DNA from: an uncultured Christensenellaceae bacterium
GTDB taxonomy: Bacteria > Bacillota > Clostridia > Christensenellales > UBA3700
Direction of reading: 5' to 3'
DNA: 32,166 nucleotides
Assembly (NCBI GenBank): GCA_910588015.1
Contig: CAJUOK010000019.1
Coordinates: 1-32,166 of the forward strand
This document shows, piece after piece, positions 7,234 to 14,928 of this stretch (positions are counted from its first letter, which is position 1; each line of letters opens with the position of its first letter). Under the pieces are notes generated by a model. The model saw only the letters and a program-made list of their open reading frames with translations, ran no database searches and was not told where the DNA came from. A program made the position numbers and the translations under genes.

Positions 7234-8454
7234 TCACGCTATACCTATGTTGAACGTATATATAACCAACATTACAGTAAGCAAAAACATAAATGCGACT
7301 CCCAACAAAGACACTATCAACAACGTGAGATTTGACGAAATGCTTTGAAGCATTTTGCTGAACTTGCTGTCGCATAAAGGTTCGATAATTCCGCTTGCAA
7401 GCTTTAACGCCAAACTCAACATTATGATTTTTATAGTAGGCAAGGCTATGACGCTCAATATCATAAGCAAGGATACGATACCTAAAGAATTCTTTATCAA
7501 CACCAAACTTGCCAACATCAAATCAAATCCGTCGGACAGATAACCTCCAAGAATAGGTATATAGCTTTGAAGCGCAAATTTGGCAGTCTTTATGGATATG
7601 CTGTCTATAACTCCGCCCGTCAAACCTTGGAAGGTCAAAAAAGCTATAAATATTCCGAATACCCCGCCCAACACATAAGTAGCCGTAGATTTGAAAAAGC
7701 CGGTGAGTTTGTCCAATTTTACGCTTGAGGTCATATTGCCGACTATGGAAAACGCTATCGTTGCTATAAAGAACGGAATAATGACAGAGGAAATAAAAGC
7801 CGTTATGAAGGTCGTCATTGTCGCCATCAACGGACTGAAAAACGCAGAAGAATTTACGCCACCCAACAACGTCGTTACGGTAAGGAGTATGGGAAAAACG
7901 CTTTCCATAAGCAATTTTATATTGCCTATAGTATTTGTAGTGAGCGCAATTATGCCTCCGACTTGCGCCATAACCAATACTATTATTGCGCTGTAGGTAG
8001 CAAAATAGATAAGTTTGCGCGTAGGTTTTTGCGAAAACGACGAAGTCAAACCTTCTAACAAACTGTAAATTATGGCAACCGCGACAATTGTCAAAGTCAT
8101 AGGCAAAACGTCCAATATGCCTTTGCCTATCCCTTTAAACAACACAGACATAAAAGAGTTGAAATCGCCTCTGAATTCTCCGTTGATTATTCCTTTGACA
8201 GTGGAAATCACGTCTTCTCCAAACAATGTTTTGAAGTCGCTGTCTAGACCGTCAAATAACTGTTGCAAAGATTTTATATCAAGACCGGAAAGATTTTCGT
8301 CGACATTGTCTTTTAATATCTCTTCGCTGTCTTCTACGTTGTCTGCAAAACATATGTAAGTTGGGCTGAAGACAATGAGCGTAATCGCAATAGTCAGTAC
8401 TGCTATAATGCAAAAATATTGAATATATGTCGATATTTTGCATTTACTTCTCAT
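7234..8454 (-). CDS. spoIIIAE: Stage III sporulation protein AE
   Basis: Large polytopic membrane protein of the SpoIIIA complex. Length 406 residues, normal. Seen: an N-terminal hydrophobic signal sequence (about residues 10-36, ending CFAD), a hydrophilic segment with LDIKSLQQLFDGLDSDFK, then many hydrophobic helices from about residue 120 to the end, including the glycine-rich SYIPILGGYLSDGFDLMLAS that I associate with this family. It starts directly after the spoIIIAD stop (TAAATG), with GGAGAT upstream inside spoIIIAD. A permease-like role has been proposed for the family, but no substrate is established. Confidence 0.94.
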   Translation of the reverse strand: MRSKCKISTYIQYFCIIAVLTIAITLIVFSPTYICFADNVEDSEEILKDNVDENLSGLDIKSLQQLFDGLDSDFKTLFGEDVISTVKGIINGEFRGDFNSFMSVLFKGIGKGILDVLPMTLTIVAVAIIYSLLEGLTSSFSQKPTRKLIYFATYSAIIVLVMAQVGGIIALTTNTIGNIKLLMESVFPILLTVTTLLGGVNSSAFFSPLMATMTTFITAFISSVIIPFFIATIAFSIVGNMTSSVKLDKLTGFFKSTATYVLGGVFGIFIAFLTFQGLTGGVIDSISIKTAKFALQSYIPILGGYLSDGFDLMLASLVLIKNSLGIVSLLMILSVIALPTIKIIMLSLALKLASGIIEPLCDSKFSKMLQSISSNLTLLIVSLLGVAFMFLLTVMLVIYTFNIGIA

Positions 8455-8838
8455 TTACAATATCTCCGTCACTGTATTAATAAGGTTTTCTATTATCGGC
8501 AACGCCAATAAGAATATAGCAATCTTACCTGCAAAAGACACTTTTTTGCCTATACTTGCGCATTCTAAATCTTCGCATACGCTTTGAGAATATTCGGTTA
8601 TATATCCGATCCCTATTATCTTCAGAAGAGTGGAAAAAAGCTCCCTATTAACTCCCGTTTTGTCGATAATGGCTTGAAAAGACATTATTACTTTGGAAAA
8701 TGATGAAAGCGCAATTATCAGAATAATAATTCCCGTTGCCAGCGAAGCCAGCATAGCGTATTGCGATTGCGTATTTTTAAGCAACAACGTGCATACGCAG
8801 CCAACGATTGCTATTCCTACGATTTTGAATACGTCCAT
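8455..8838 (-). CDS. spoIIIAD: Stage III sporulation protein AD
   Basis: Small integral membrane protein of the SpoIIIA complex, required for sigma-G activity in the forespore in B. subtilis. Length 127 residues. Seen: four hydrophobic segments, beginning DVFKIVGIAIVGCVC, then an SQYAMLASLATGIIIL segment, an amphipathic region with GVNRELFSTLLKIIGIGYITEYSQ, and CEDLECASIGKKVSFAGKIAIFLLALP. SpoIIIAC and SpoIIIAD share the pattern of a short start helix followed by K-x-x/ATY segments. Two bases separate it from spoIIIAC and none from spoIIIAE, so translation is probably coupled. Confidence 0.93.
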   Translation of the reverse strand: MDVFKIVGIAIVGCVCTLLLKNTQSQYAMLASLATGIIILIIALSSFSKVIMSFQAIIDKTGVNRELFSTLLKIIGIGYITEYSQSVCEDLECASIGKKVSFAGKIAIFLLALPIIENLINTVTEIL

Positions 8839-8840
8839 AG

Positions 8841-9038
8841 TCAGTATAGATTGAGAATAGACTTGAGAGTATCGAATAGACCGCCCAACATATCAAGCAC
8901 CAAAATTAGTACCAAGATTAGTCCCGCTATCGTGACGTAAGTCGCAATTTCGTCTTTGTCGCTCTTTTTCAAAATAATGTTGATTATTGCCGTCAGCAAT
9001 CCTATTCCCGCAATTTTAAAAATAATGTCTATTGCCAT
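8841..9038 (-). CDS. spoIIIAC: Stage III sporulation protein AC
   Basis: A 65-residue membrane protein of the SpoIIIA complex with two hydrophobic helices. Seen: DIIFKIAGIGLLTAIINIILKK, the short polar KSDKDEIATYVTIAG turn that is diagnostic of SpoIIIAC, and a second helix (LILVLILVLDMLGGLF). The length matches the family. It lies between spoIIIAB (9-base gap) and spoIIIAD (2-base gap). Confidence 0.94.
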   Translation of the reverse strand: MAIDIIFKIAGIGLLTAIINIILKKSDKDEIATYVTIAGLILVLILVLDMLGGLFDTLKSILNLY

Positions 9039-9047
9039 ATTTTCACC

Positions 9048-9554
9048 TTACGCTAAAATTATCATTATTGCTATGCCGAGTATAAGTCCTAATTTAGCTA
9101 GGAGATTCCCCGTTGTTTTGCTCTCTTTTTCTGCTTTTTCCACCGTTTTCTTCATTTGCGCGCAAGTAAATTCCAGTTTTGACATTTGAGTATCATAATC
9201 GTATTTTCCCAATTCGAAGAAAAAATCTTTTATCACAACCTTGTCGGCTTTGGATAAATACTTGCTGTCAAAACATTTTTCTATTTGCTCGCGCGTACCT
9301 CCGCCGCTATCAGCAATTTCTAAATATGCGGATAGATTGGAATAAAATCCTCTCTTAACGTTACCGGAAGCGATAAAATTTCGTCCTATTTGCGGCAGCC
9401 TGTCTTGCGAATAACTTATTCCGTTGCGAAGCGAAGATGTAAAATTCATAAAGTCCTTAAGGTACGCGCATCTTTTGTCATAATAATTTTTACCTACAAT
9501 CCCCAAATAGGCGCAAATAAAACACAGCACTCCGCTTATCGCAAGTTTAAACAT
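9048..9554 (-). CDS. spoIIIAB: Stage III sporulation protein AB
   Basis: Membrane protein of the SpoIIIA complex with a fold related to type II secretion GspF-like proteins. Length 168 residues. Seen: an N-terminal membrane helix (KLAISGVLCFICAYLGIVG), a cytoplasmic helical domain with YDKRCAYLKDFMNFTSSLRNGISYSQ and a C-terminal helix (KLGLILGIAIMIILA). The ATG at 9554 follows GAGAGG and overlaps the end of spoIIIAA by eight bases, indicating coupling of the ATPase and its membrane partner. Confidence 0.93.
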   Translation of the reverse strand: MFKLAISGVLCFICAYLGIVGKNYYDKRCAYLKDFMNFTSSLRNGISYSQDRLPQIGRNFIASGNVKRGFYSNLSAYLEIADSGGGTREQIEKCFDSKYLSKADKVVIKDFFFELGKYDYDTQMSKLEFTCAQMKKTVEKAEKESKTTGNLLAKLGLILGIAIMIILA

Positions 9555-10407
9555 AATTGCCTCTCAAATCGATTACTCTGTCGATATTTCCGATTCCGAT
9601 AATTGTCACAACGTATCTGAAATCATTTAGAAGCCTTGAATATATAGGACTTCTTTTTACCTTAATCAATTCGTCGGAATGTAATGTTGCAATTACCTTA
9701 ACTCCGCATCTAATGCAATCAAGAATGCATTGCGTTTCTTTTTCTCCGAAAATCTCATCTGTTGCGATTATGTCGGGACGCATACTTCTGACCTGCGAGG
9801 AATACGACGTGATTTTGGGAACTCCGACAGCTATATCGGTGCAAGCCCCCAAATCCAACAGCGATTCTCCTTCGACGACTCCGCCGAGTTCTCCTCTCTC
9901 GTCCAACACCAAAACGTTGTATTCCCTGTCCGAAAGCGTCTTTATCATATATCTCAATAGAGTCGTTTTTCCGTATCCCGGTTTTGAGATAATGAGAGTA
10001 TTGTCAAACTTTTTTACCAATTCGTCTATTTTGGAGTCTTTAATTTGGACAAACCTGGGCACTCGTATGCAAACGGAGGTGATGTTTTTGAGCGTAGATA
10101 ATTCTCCGTTTTTCATTACTCCCTCTCCGGAGACGCCAATTCTTATTCCTCCGTCATAAGTAATATAGCCGTCGGCAAGCCTTTTGTTATAGGCGTACAG
10201 CGAAGACTTTGTGGCTGCTCCGAGAATATGAGCTACGTCGTCTTTTGTCGCAACACATCCGTCGAGTCTTTTGTATTTACCTGCTTCGGCATAATAAACG
10301 CACCTGCCCGTTCTGAATCTAATTTCCGTCAACAAATTCAAATTGGCGACTTTATATATTTCGTTAAATACGGATATTGGCAATAACTTTGACAGCAACG
10401 TTTCCAT
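9547..10407 (-). CDS. spoIIIAA: Stage III sporulation protein AA, ATPase
   Basis: Cytosolic ATPase of the SpoIIIA complex, related to secretion-system motor ATPases. 286 residues from the chosen start. Seen: the N-terminal TEIRFRTGRC, DGYITYDGGIRIGVSGE, Walker A SKPGYGKTT at residues 141-149, Walker B-like VLVLDERGE at 165-173, then SMRPDIIATDEIFG and TLHSDE. The start is uncertain: an in-frame TTG at 10452 would extend it by 15 residues that do not look conserved, and neither start has a clean Shine-Dalgarno. I prefer ATG 10407 because METLLSKLLP aligns with the usual beginning of the family. First gene of the operon; a mother-cell (sigma-E) promoter is expected but not identified. Confidence 0.93.
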   Translation of the reverse strand: METLLSKLLPISVFNEIYKVANLNLLTEIRFRTGRCVYYAEAGKYKRLDGCVATKDDVAHILGAATKSSLYAYNKRLADGYITYDGGIRIGVSGEGVMKNGELSTLKNITSVCIRVPRFVQIKDSKIDELVKKFDNTLIISKPGYGKTTLLRYMIKTLSDREYNVLVLDERGELGGVVEGESLLDLGACTDIAVGVPKITSYSSQVRSMRPDIIATDEIFGEKETQCILDCIRCGVKVIATLHSDELIKVKRSPIYSRLLNDFRYVVTIIGIGNIDRVIDLRGNYV

Positions 10408-10489
10408 ACAATATATTAATATCCCAAAACCGTCGCTATGCCGATAATACAAACATACTCAAATACCTCGATTTTTCGACAAAATCAAT

Positions 10490-10528
10490 ATTGTAATAAA
10501 TAAAAAAGGCAATGCATAGCATTGCCTT
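10490..10528 (-). terminator. Rho-independent terminator of pepP-efp
   Basis: In the minus-strand RNA, a perfect 10-base-pair stem (AAGGCAATGC / GCATTGCCTT, 10528-10506) with a 3-base loop is followed by TTTTTTATTTATTA. It lies 29 bases after the efp stop and separates efp from the spoIIIA operon. This is the clearest terminator in the window. Confidence 0.9.
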
Positions 10529-10556
10529 GATAAAGATTGGATATTTTCTCGTTTTA

Positions 10557-11123
10557 TTAAACTCTCGACATATAAGAACCCGTGCGAGTGTCGACTCTGA
10601 TTGTGTCGCCTTCGTTGACAAAAAGCGGAACTTGCAACGTAAAACCTGTTTCGAGCGTTGCAGGCTTTGTAGCGCCTTGAGTGGTGTTGCCTTTTGCGCC
10701 CGGCTCGCAGTGAGTAATCAAAAGTTCTACGAAATTTGGCGCTTCTACGGAGAACGGACTGCCGTTGTAGAACGAAACGGTAACTTCGCCGTTTTCCATA
10801 ACGAACTTAAGCGCGTCTTCTGCAGCTTCGCCATTGATGGGAAGCATATCAAACGTGTTGGGGTCCATAAAATAATATAAATCGCCGTCGTTATAAGAAT
10901 ACACCATAGTCTTATGCTCGATGTGAGCAGTCTGGAATTTTGCCGTAGGATTGAACGTCATTTCGACTGTGCCGCCGTTGATAACGTCTCTGAGTTTGGT
11001 ACGGACGAAAGCTGCGCCTTTACCCGGTTTAACGTGTAAGAAGTCGACTATAGTTACGACTTTGCCGTCCATTTCAAACGTTACACCCTTTCTAAAATCA
11101 CCTGCCAATATAAAATCAGCCAT
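10557..11123 (-). CDS. efp: Translation elongation factor P
   Basis: Binds between the P and E sites of stalled ribosomes and speeds peptide-bond formation at polyproline stretches. Length 188 residues, standard for three-domain EF-P. Seen: the N-terminal KOW-like domain with the loop KPGKGAAFVRTKL, whose PGKG lysine is the tip residue modified in Bacillus-type EF-P, then the OB domain with YYFMDPNTFDMLPI, and the C-terminal signature region GATKPATLETGFTLQVPLFV followed by GDTIRVDTRTGSYMSR. GGAGGT precedes the ATG. It follows pepP by 21 bases and has the terminator at 10490-10528. The pepP-efp-spoIIIA order matches B. subtilis. Confidence 0.97.
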   Translation of the reverse strand: MADFILAGDFRKGVTFEMDGKVVTIVDFLHVKPGKGAAFVRTKLRDVINGGTVEMTFNPTAKFQTAHIEHKTMVYSYNDGDLYYFMDPNTFDMLPINGEAAEDALKFVMENGEVTVSFYNGSPFSVEAPNFVELLITHCEPGAKGNTTQGATKPATLETGFTLQVPLFVNEGDTIRVDTRTGSYMSRV

Positions 11124-11144
11124 AAAATACCTCCGAATTTGTGT

Positions 11145-12176
11145 TTATAATATTGTAATTTGTTTATCTGTATCAGTCAAATTAATGACCGAATTTTCCT
11201 TGATTTGCACCATATCTTCGATACGTACGCCAAACTCGCCGTCGATATACAGCCCGGGTTCTACAGTGACTACCATATCGGGCAAAAGAACTCTTTCTTC
11301 TCTGGGAGTGAGCCCGACTCCTTCGTGAATATCTATTCCCACGCCGTGTCCCAAAGAATGCGTAAAATATTTTTCCACTCCGACTTCTTTGAAGTAGTCT
11401 CGCGCTATCGCGTCGCCTTCTTTGCCTTTCATTCCGGCTTTTAGATTCTTTATAGCAAGATTCTGCGAGTTAAGCACGTAACCGTAAATCTCTAATTGCC
11501 TGTCTCCCAACTGTCCGTATCCCACGGTTCTTGTCATATCCGAGCAATATCCGTCGCAATTAGCTCCTATATCCATAGTTATGAAATCGCCGTTTTTCAA
11601 AGTCCTTTGACTTGGATGAGCGTGCGGACTTGCCGTATGTTCGCCAAACGCCACAATAGAGTCAAAAGCTACGTTGCAACAGTTCTTTTTGATAACGTAT
11701 TCGATATATGCCGCTATTTCTATTTCGCTTACGCCCTCTTTGAGCATAGGTAAAGCCGCTTTATACGCCTTATCTGTCACAATCTGCGCCCTTTTAATGC
11801 AATTGATTTCGTAAGCGCTTTTTATTGCTCGAAGATTATCAATATGTCTTGATATTTCTACGGTATTTCCCTCTGCAAGCGCGTTCAGCGTCTTGAATTC
11901 CAAATAAGAAATATCGCTTTCTATACCTATCGTTTTGCCGCATATCAAATCTTTGCAAGAAGAAATATCGCGACACAATACTTCGAATCTCTTCCCAAGC
12001 TTTTCTTGGGCCTCCAAATAATATCTCATATCCGTTAGAAAATATGAGTTGTCTTTAGTCAATATCAACTGACAATTCGTAGACGAAAAACCTGTCAGAT
12101 ATTTTGTATTTGAAGAAGTCAATACTATTATGGTATCCACTTCCGCCATATCGTATAATCGTCTGCAAACGTCCAT
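11145..12176 (-). CDS. pepP: Xaa-Pro aminopeptidase family metallopeptidase (M24)
   Basis: Cytosolic metallopeptidase that removes N-terminal residues preceding proline; the B. subtilis counterpart next to efp is yqhT. 343 residues from the chosen start. Seen: an N-terminal creatinase-like domain (SSNTKYLTGFSSTN), then the pita-bread domain with the five metal ligands in place: Asp202 in MDIGANCDG, Asp213 in CSDMTRT, His277 in HSLGHGVG, Glu306 in VEPGLY and Glu320 in RIEDMV. Two ATGs are possible, 12182 and 12176. The promoter -10 box ends at 12183, so transcription probably begins around 12176-12177; this favours the second ATG and a leaderless message. No Shine-Dalgarno is visible before either. 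Confidence 0.93.
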   Translation of the reverse strand: MDVCRRLYDMAEVDTIIVLTSSNTKYLTGFSSTNCQLILTKDNSYFLTDMRYYLEAQEKLGKRFEVLCRDISSCKDLICGKTIGIESDISYLEFKTLNALAEGNTVEISRHIDNLRAIKSAYEINCIKRAQIVTDKAYKAALPMLKEGVSEIEIAAYIEYVIKKNCCNVAFDSIVAFGEHTASPHAHPSQRTLKNGDFITMDIGANCDGYCSDMTRTVGYGQLGDRQLEIYGYVLNSQNLAIKNLKAGMKGKEGDAIARDYFKEVGVEKYFTHSLGHGVGIDIHEGVGLTPREERVLLPDMVVTVEPGLYIDGEFGVRIEDMVQIKENSVINLTDTDKQITIL

Positions 12177-12182
12177 ATCCAT

Positions 12183-12211
12183 ATTTTAGCATATTTGCGC
12201 AACTATGTAAA
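12183..12211 (-). promoter_or_regulatory. Sigma-A-type promoter of pepP-efp
   Basis: Minus strand: TTTACA at 12211-12206, a 17-base spacer, TAAAAT at 12188-12183, with TG one base before the -10 box. The spacer contains the palindrome TTGCGCAA, and TTGACTTT occurs twice just upstream. The box lies immediately before the pepP start codons. Confidence 0.72.
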
Positions 12212-12240
12212 GTCAATAAACAAAGTCAACGACTATTTTC

Positions 12241-13089
12241 TCAAAGCGACTCATAATATTTTTTCATTGCAAGAGCGTCCGCGGTTTGCGTTCCCGCCGA
12301 TTCGCATACTATATACGGATTTAGTTTATACTCGGCAAATACTTCCATAAGAGGTTGGAACTCGGGACCGTATACCGTATCGGCAAAAGTCAAATGACGA
12401 ACTTCTCCGCCCATAGAATATTGTATTTTGGAAAAATGAACGTGCATTCTGTCGGTTTTGCTCTCTCCCACGCCTTCTAAAAGTCTGTCGATAGTGCGCT
12501 TGTAATCGTCTTTTGAAAAATAAAGCCCTTTTTCTCTTGCGTTGAGATGCCCGAAGTCTATGCAAGGCACTATATTTTCATCGCCTAAATTACACAATTC
12601 AATCACTTCGTCAAGGTCTCCCAACTGCGCTATCTTCCCCATTGTTTCGGGACACAGTAACATATCGCCGAATCCCTCGTCGTTCTTTATCTTGAGCACC
12701 TTTTCGAATCTTTTTAACATCACGTTGACGGCTTCATTTCTTGCGGATTTCAACGGACTTCCCGGGTGAAACACGCATCTATTTCCGCCGAAAGCGCGCA
12801 AAGCCTTTAACGAATCAAAAATATATCTGTGATTATTGACGGCTTTTTCTTCTTCCTGCGTCGCAAGATTGATAAAATAAGGAGCGTGAACGCTGATTTC
12901 TATGCCGTTTTCGGCAAATACCTTTCCGATTTCTTCGGCGGTTTGGCTTTTTATCATAACGCCTCTCCCAAATGAGTATTCAAAACAGTTCAAGCCAAGT
13001 TCTTTCAGCCATTCTCCTGCTTCCACGGTATGTTTTTTTCCGCTTTCAGCAAATTGCATACACAATCCGCTTGGTCCGAATTTTATCAT
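12241..13089 (-). CDS. Endonuclease IV-like TIM-barrel metalloprotein
   Basis: A 282-residue TIM-barrel protein of the AP-endonuclease-family-2 / xylose-isomerase-like superfamily. Its spacing of putative metal ligands closely follows E. coli endonuclease IV: His68 (SVHAPY), His108 (FHPGS), Glu148 (CPETMG), Asp178 and His181 (CIDFGH), His218 (HVHFSK), His232 (VRH) and Glu263 (CESAG). The Asp of the Asp-Arg-His motif appears as Val230, with Glu229 next to it, so one ligand of the trinuclear zinc site looks altered. It may repair abasic sites in DNA or be a related enzyme of unknown substrate. ATG 13089 is preceded by GAGGTGA; a GTG two codons upstream falls inside that site. It follows ribF by 7 bases. 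Confidence 0.82.
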   Translation of the reverse strand: MIKFGPSGLCMQFAESGKKHTVEAGEWLKELGLNCFEYSFGRGVMIKSQTAEEIGKVFAENGIEISVHAPYFINLATQEEEKAVNNHRYIFDSLKALRAFGGNRCVFHPGSPLKSARNEAVNVMLKRFEKVLKIKNDEGFGDMLLCPETMGKIAQLGDLDEVIELCNLGDENIVPCIDFGHLNAREKGLYFSKDDYKRTIDRLLEGVGESKTDRMHVHFSKIQYSMGGEVRHLTFADTVYGPEFQPLMEVFAEYKLNPYIVCESAGTQTADALAMKKYYESL

Positions 13090-13096
13090 ATTCACC

Positions 13097-14023
13097 TCAC
13101 TGCTTGCATTTCAATGCAAAGTCAATATTTCGACTTATCATCTCGGCAAGCTCTTCCTTGGTATTGAATTTTTGTATATCTCTGATACGGTTAAAAAAGC
13201 GTATCATAATTTTTTTACCGTACAAATCGTTATTATAATATAGAATATGGCTTTCGATATTAAAAGTCATATCGTCAAAAGTAGGATGTTCGCCCACGTT
13301 AGTAACGGATTTGAGCCAAACTCCGTCAATCAAAATCCTTGTGTAATAAACTCCCGATTTGATTTTTAGTTTATCTTTGCAATAGTCGATATTGGCAGTC
13401 GCAAATCCAATATTTCTCCCGCGTTGCTGACCGTGCTTAACTTCTCCCGTTACAATATAGGGTTTGCCTAGCAAAACGTTGACTTTCTCGATTTCTCCCG
13501 CGCTCAACAATCTTTTTATTCGCGTGGATGAAATCTTACCCTCGCTGTCTTTAGAAAACGGCTGAATTTTTAAAATTACGTTATTCTTTCGACACCATTC
13601 TTTAAGTAAATCGACGTTTCCTTTTCCTTTGGAACCGAACGTATAATCTTCTCCCGCTACTATTGCTTTGAGATTTTTATTTTCAGACAGTCTAACTAAA
13701 AATTCTTCGGGTTGCATATGAGAAAAGCTTTCGTCAAATTGCGCTTTTATGCAATAATCGACTCTTAAATCATTGAGTTTTGCAAGTCTCTCTTCAAAAG
13801 TGAGAATCTGTCCGCTTTCGCCTTTGTTTATAAAACAGTACGGGTCGTTTTCAAACGTAAAAACCGCGCACTTTGCTTGCAACTCGAATGCAGTTTGCTT
13901 TGCGGTATTTATCAAATCGGCGTGCCCGATATGCAAACAGTCAAAAAAACCGAGAGCGACGACCATTGCGTCTTCGCAACCTTGAGCGTATTCCAAAGTT
14001 TTGATACCTTTCCACCTGCTCAT
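13097..14023 (-). CDS. ribF: Bifunctional riboflavin kinase / FAD synthetase
   Basis: Makes FMN from riboflavin and FAD from FMN. Length 308 residues, normal. Seen: an N-terminal nucleotidyltransferase domain with GFFDCLHIGHADLI (the HxGH nucleotide-binding motif), VAGEDYTFGSKGKG and SSTRIKRLLSAGEIEKVN, then the C-terminal flavokinase domain with GKPYIVTGEVKHGQQRGRNI and GFATANI, where the usual motif is GFPTANI, followed by GVYYT and VTNVGEHPTF. The proline-to-alanine change in the kinase motif is mild but visible. It lies 3 bases after truB without a strong Shine-Dalgarno, so coupled translation is likely. truB-ribF adjacency is standard. Confidence 0.95.
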   Translation of the reverse strand: MSRWKGIKTLEYAQGCEDAMVVALGFFDCLHIGHADLINTAKQTAFELQAKCAVFTFENDPYCFINKGESGQILTFEERLAKLNDLRVDYCIKAQFDESFSHMQPEEFLVRLSENKNLKAIVAGEDYTFGSKGKGNVDLLKEWCRKNNVILKIQPFSKDSEGKISSTRIKRLLSAGEIEKVNVLLGKPYIVTGEVKHGQQRGRNIGFATANIDYCKDKLKIKSGVYYTRILIDGVWLKSVTNVGEHPTFDDMTFNIESHILYYNNDLYGKKIMIRFFNRIRDIQKFNTKEELAEMISRNIDFALKCKQ

Positions 14024-14026
14024 AGC

Positions 14027-14905
14027 TTAATCTTGCAAATAACAAATAGACCTTGCTTTATTATGTTTGACGCTGACGATAAAACATACGTTGGACATAT
14101 ATTCAACGCCGTATACTCCGTCTTCCCAATCGCAATCAATCCAACGACCGTTGCGAAGTCTAATGTAAGACTTTTCTTCCAATTCGTATATAGGCATAAC
14201 CTTTGATAAAATTTCTTTAACGTCTCTTACATAGTCAATTGGATTTTTTAAAAAATCGTTGAGGGTCACCGCTTCTTTTATATTAAATCCCGCGCAATCT
14301 TCGCGAGTCAAAGCCGACATATAGGCGCATACTCCTACAGCTTGCGCAATATCGGTACATATACTTCTTATATACGTTCCGCCGCCGCAAGTAATAGACA
14401 AAGTCAAATCCTTACACTCGTCTCCCACCAAAGTTTTATCAACAATCTTTATGTCTTTTATGTACACTTTTTTTGCGTTGAGTTTAAAATCCTTACCTGC
14501 TCTTGCCATATTGTAAGCTCTTTGACCGTTGACGTTGACGGCGCTGAATTTTGGAGGAACTTGCGAAATCTCTCCAAGGAATGTTGGCAATACTTCTTCT
14601 ATCGCGCTGAATTTCGGCAACGGCGAAGTATCCGTTACTTTACCCGTAGCATCTGCGGTATCTCTATTCTCTCCAAATGTAAACGTTGCGACATAAGTCT
14701 TTTCTTTTGCAAGTAAGTAATCGAAAAGTCTTGTTGCGTTGCCAAACGCTATCAAAAGCACGCCTTCTGCCATAGGGTCCAACGTTCCCATATGTCCGCA
14801 CTTGATTTTTTGATTAATGACTTTGCTGAAAGCATTTCTGCATTTGATTACTATATCGCTTGACGTTATGTCAAGTCCCTTATTTATTACTGCAAATCCA
14901 TTCAT
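14027..14905 (-). CDS. truB: tRNA pseudouridine-55 synthase TruB
   Basis: Converts U55 to pseudouridine in the T-loop of elongator tRNAs. 292 residues from the chosen start. Seen: the N-terminal GFAVINKGLDITSSD, the catalytic region GHMGTLDPMAEGVL with Asp43 as nucleophile, GNATRLFDYLL, KTYVATFTFGENRDTADATG, PPKFSAVNVNGQRAYNMARAG and the late GGGTYIRSIC, with a C-terminal PUA-like part. I chose ATG 14905 because AAGGT lies upstream; ATGs at 14920 and 14947 lack a ribosome binding site and add residues that do not resemble the family. Neighbours nrnA and ribF are standard. Confidence 0.95.
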   Translation of the reverse strand: MNGFAVINKGLDITSSDIVIKCRNAFSKVINQKIKCGHMGTLDPMAEGVLLIAFGNATRLFDYLLAKEKTYVATFTFGENRDTADATGKVTDTSPLPKFSAIEEVLPTFLGEISQVPPKFSAVNVNGQRAYNMARAGKDFKLNAKKVYIKDIKIVDKTLVGDECKDLTLSITCGGGTYIRSICTDIAQAVGVCAYMSALTREDCAGFNIKEAVTLNDFLKNPIDYVRDVKEILSKVMPIYELEEKSYIRLRNGRWIDCDWEDGVYGVEYMSNVCFIVSVKHNKARSICYLQD

Positions 14906-14928
14906 ATTCTTTACCTTCATAAATATTA

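Noticed and set aside
10408..10489. Possible sigma-E promoter before spoIIIAA
   Set aside because: A sigma-E promoter is expected here, but I could not find boxes with an acceptable match and spacing; a CATAGCGA segment near the middle is too far from the consensus to call.
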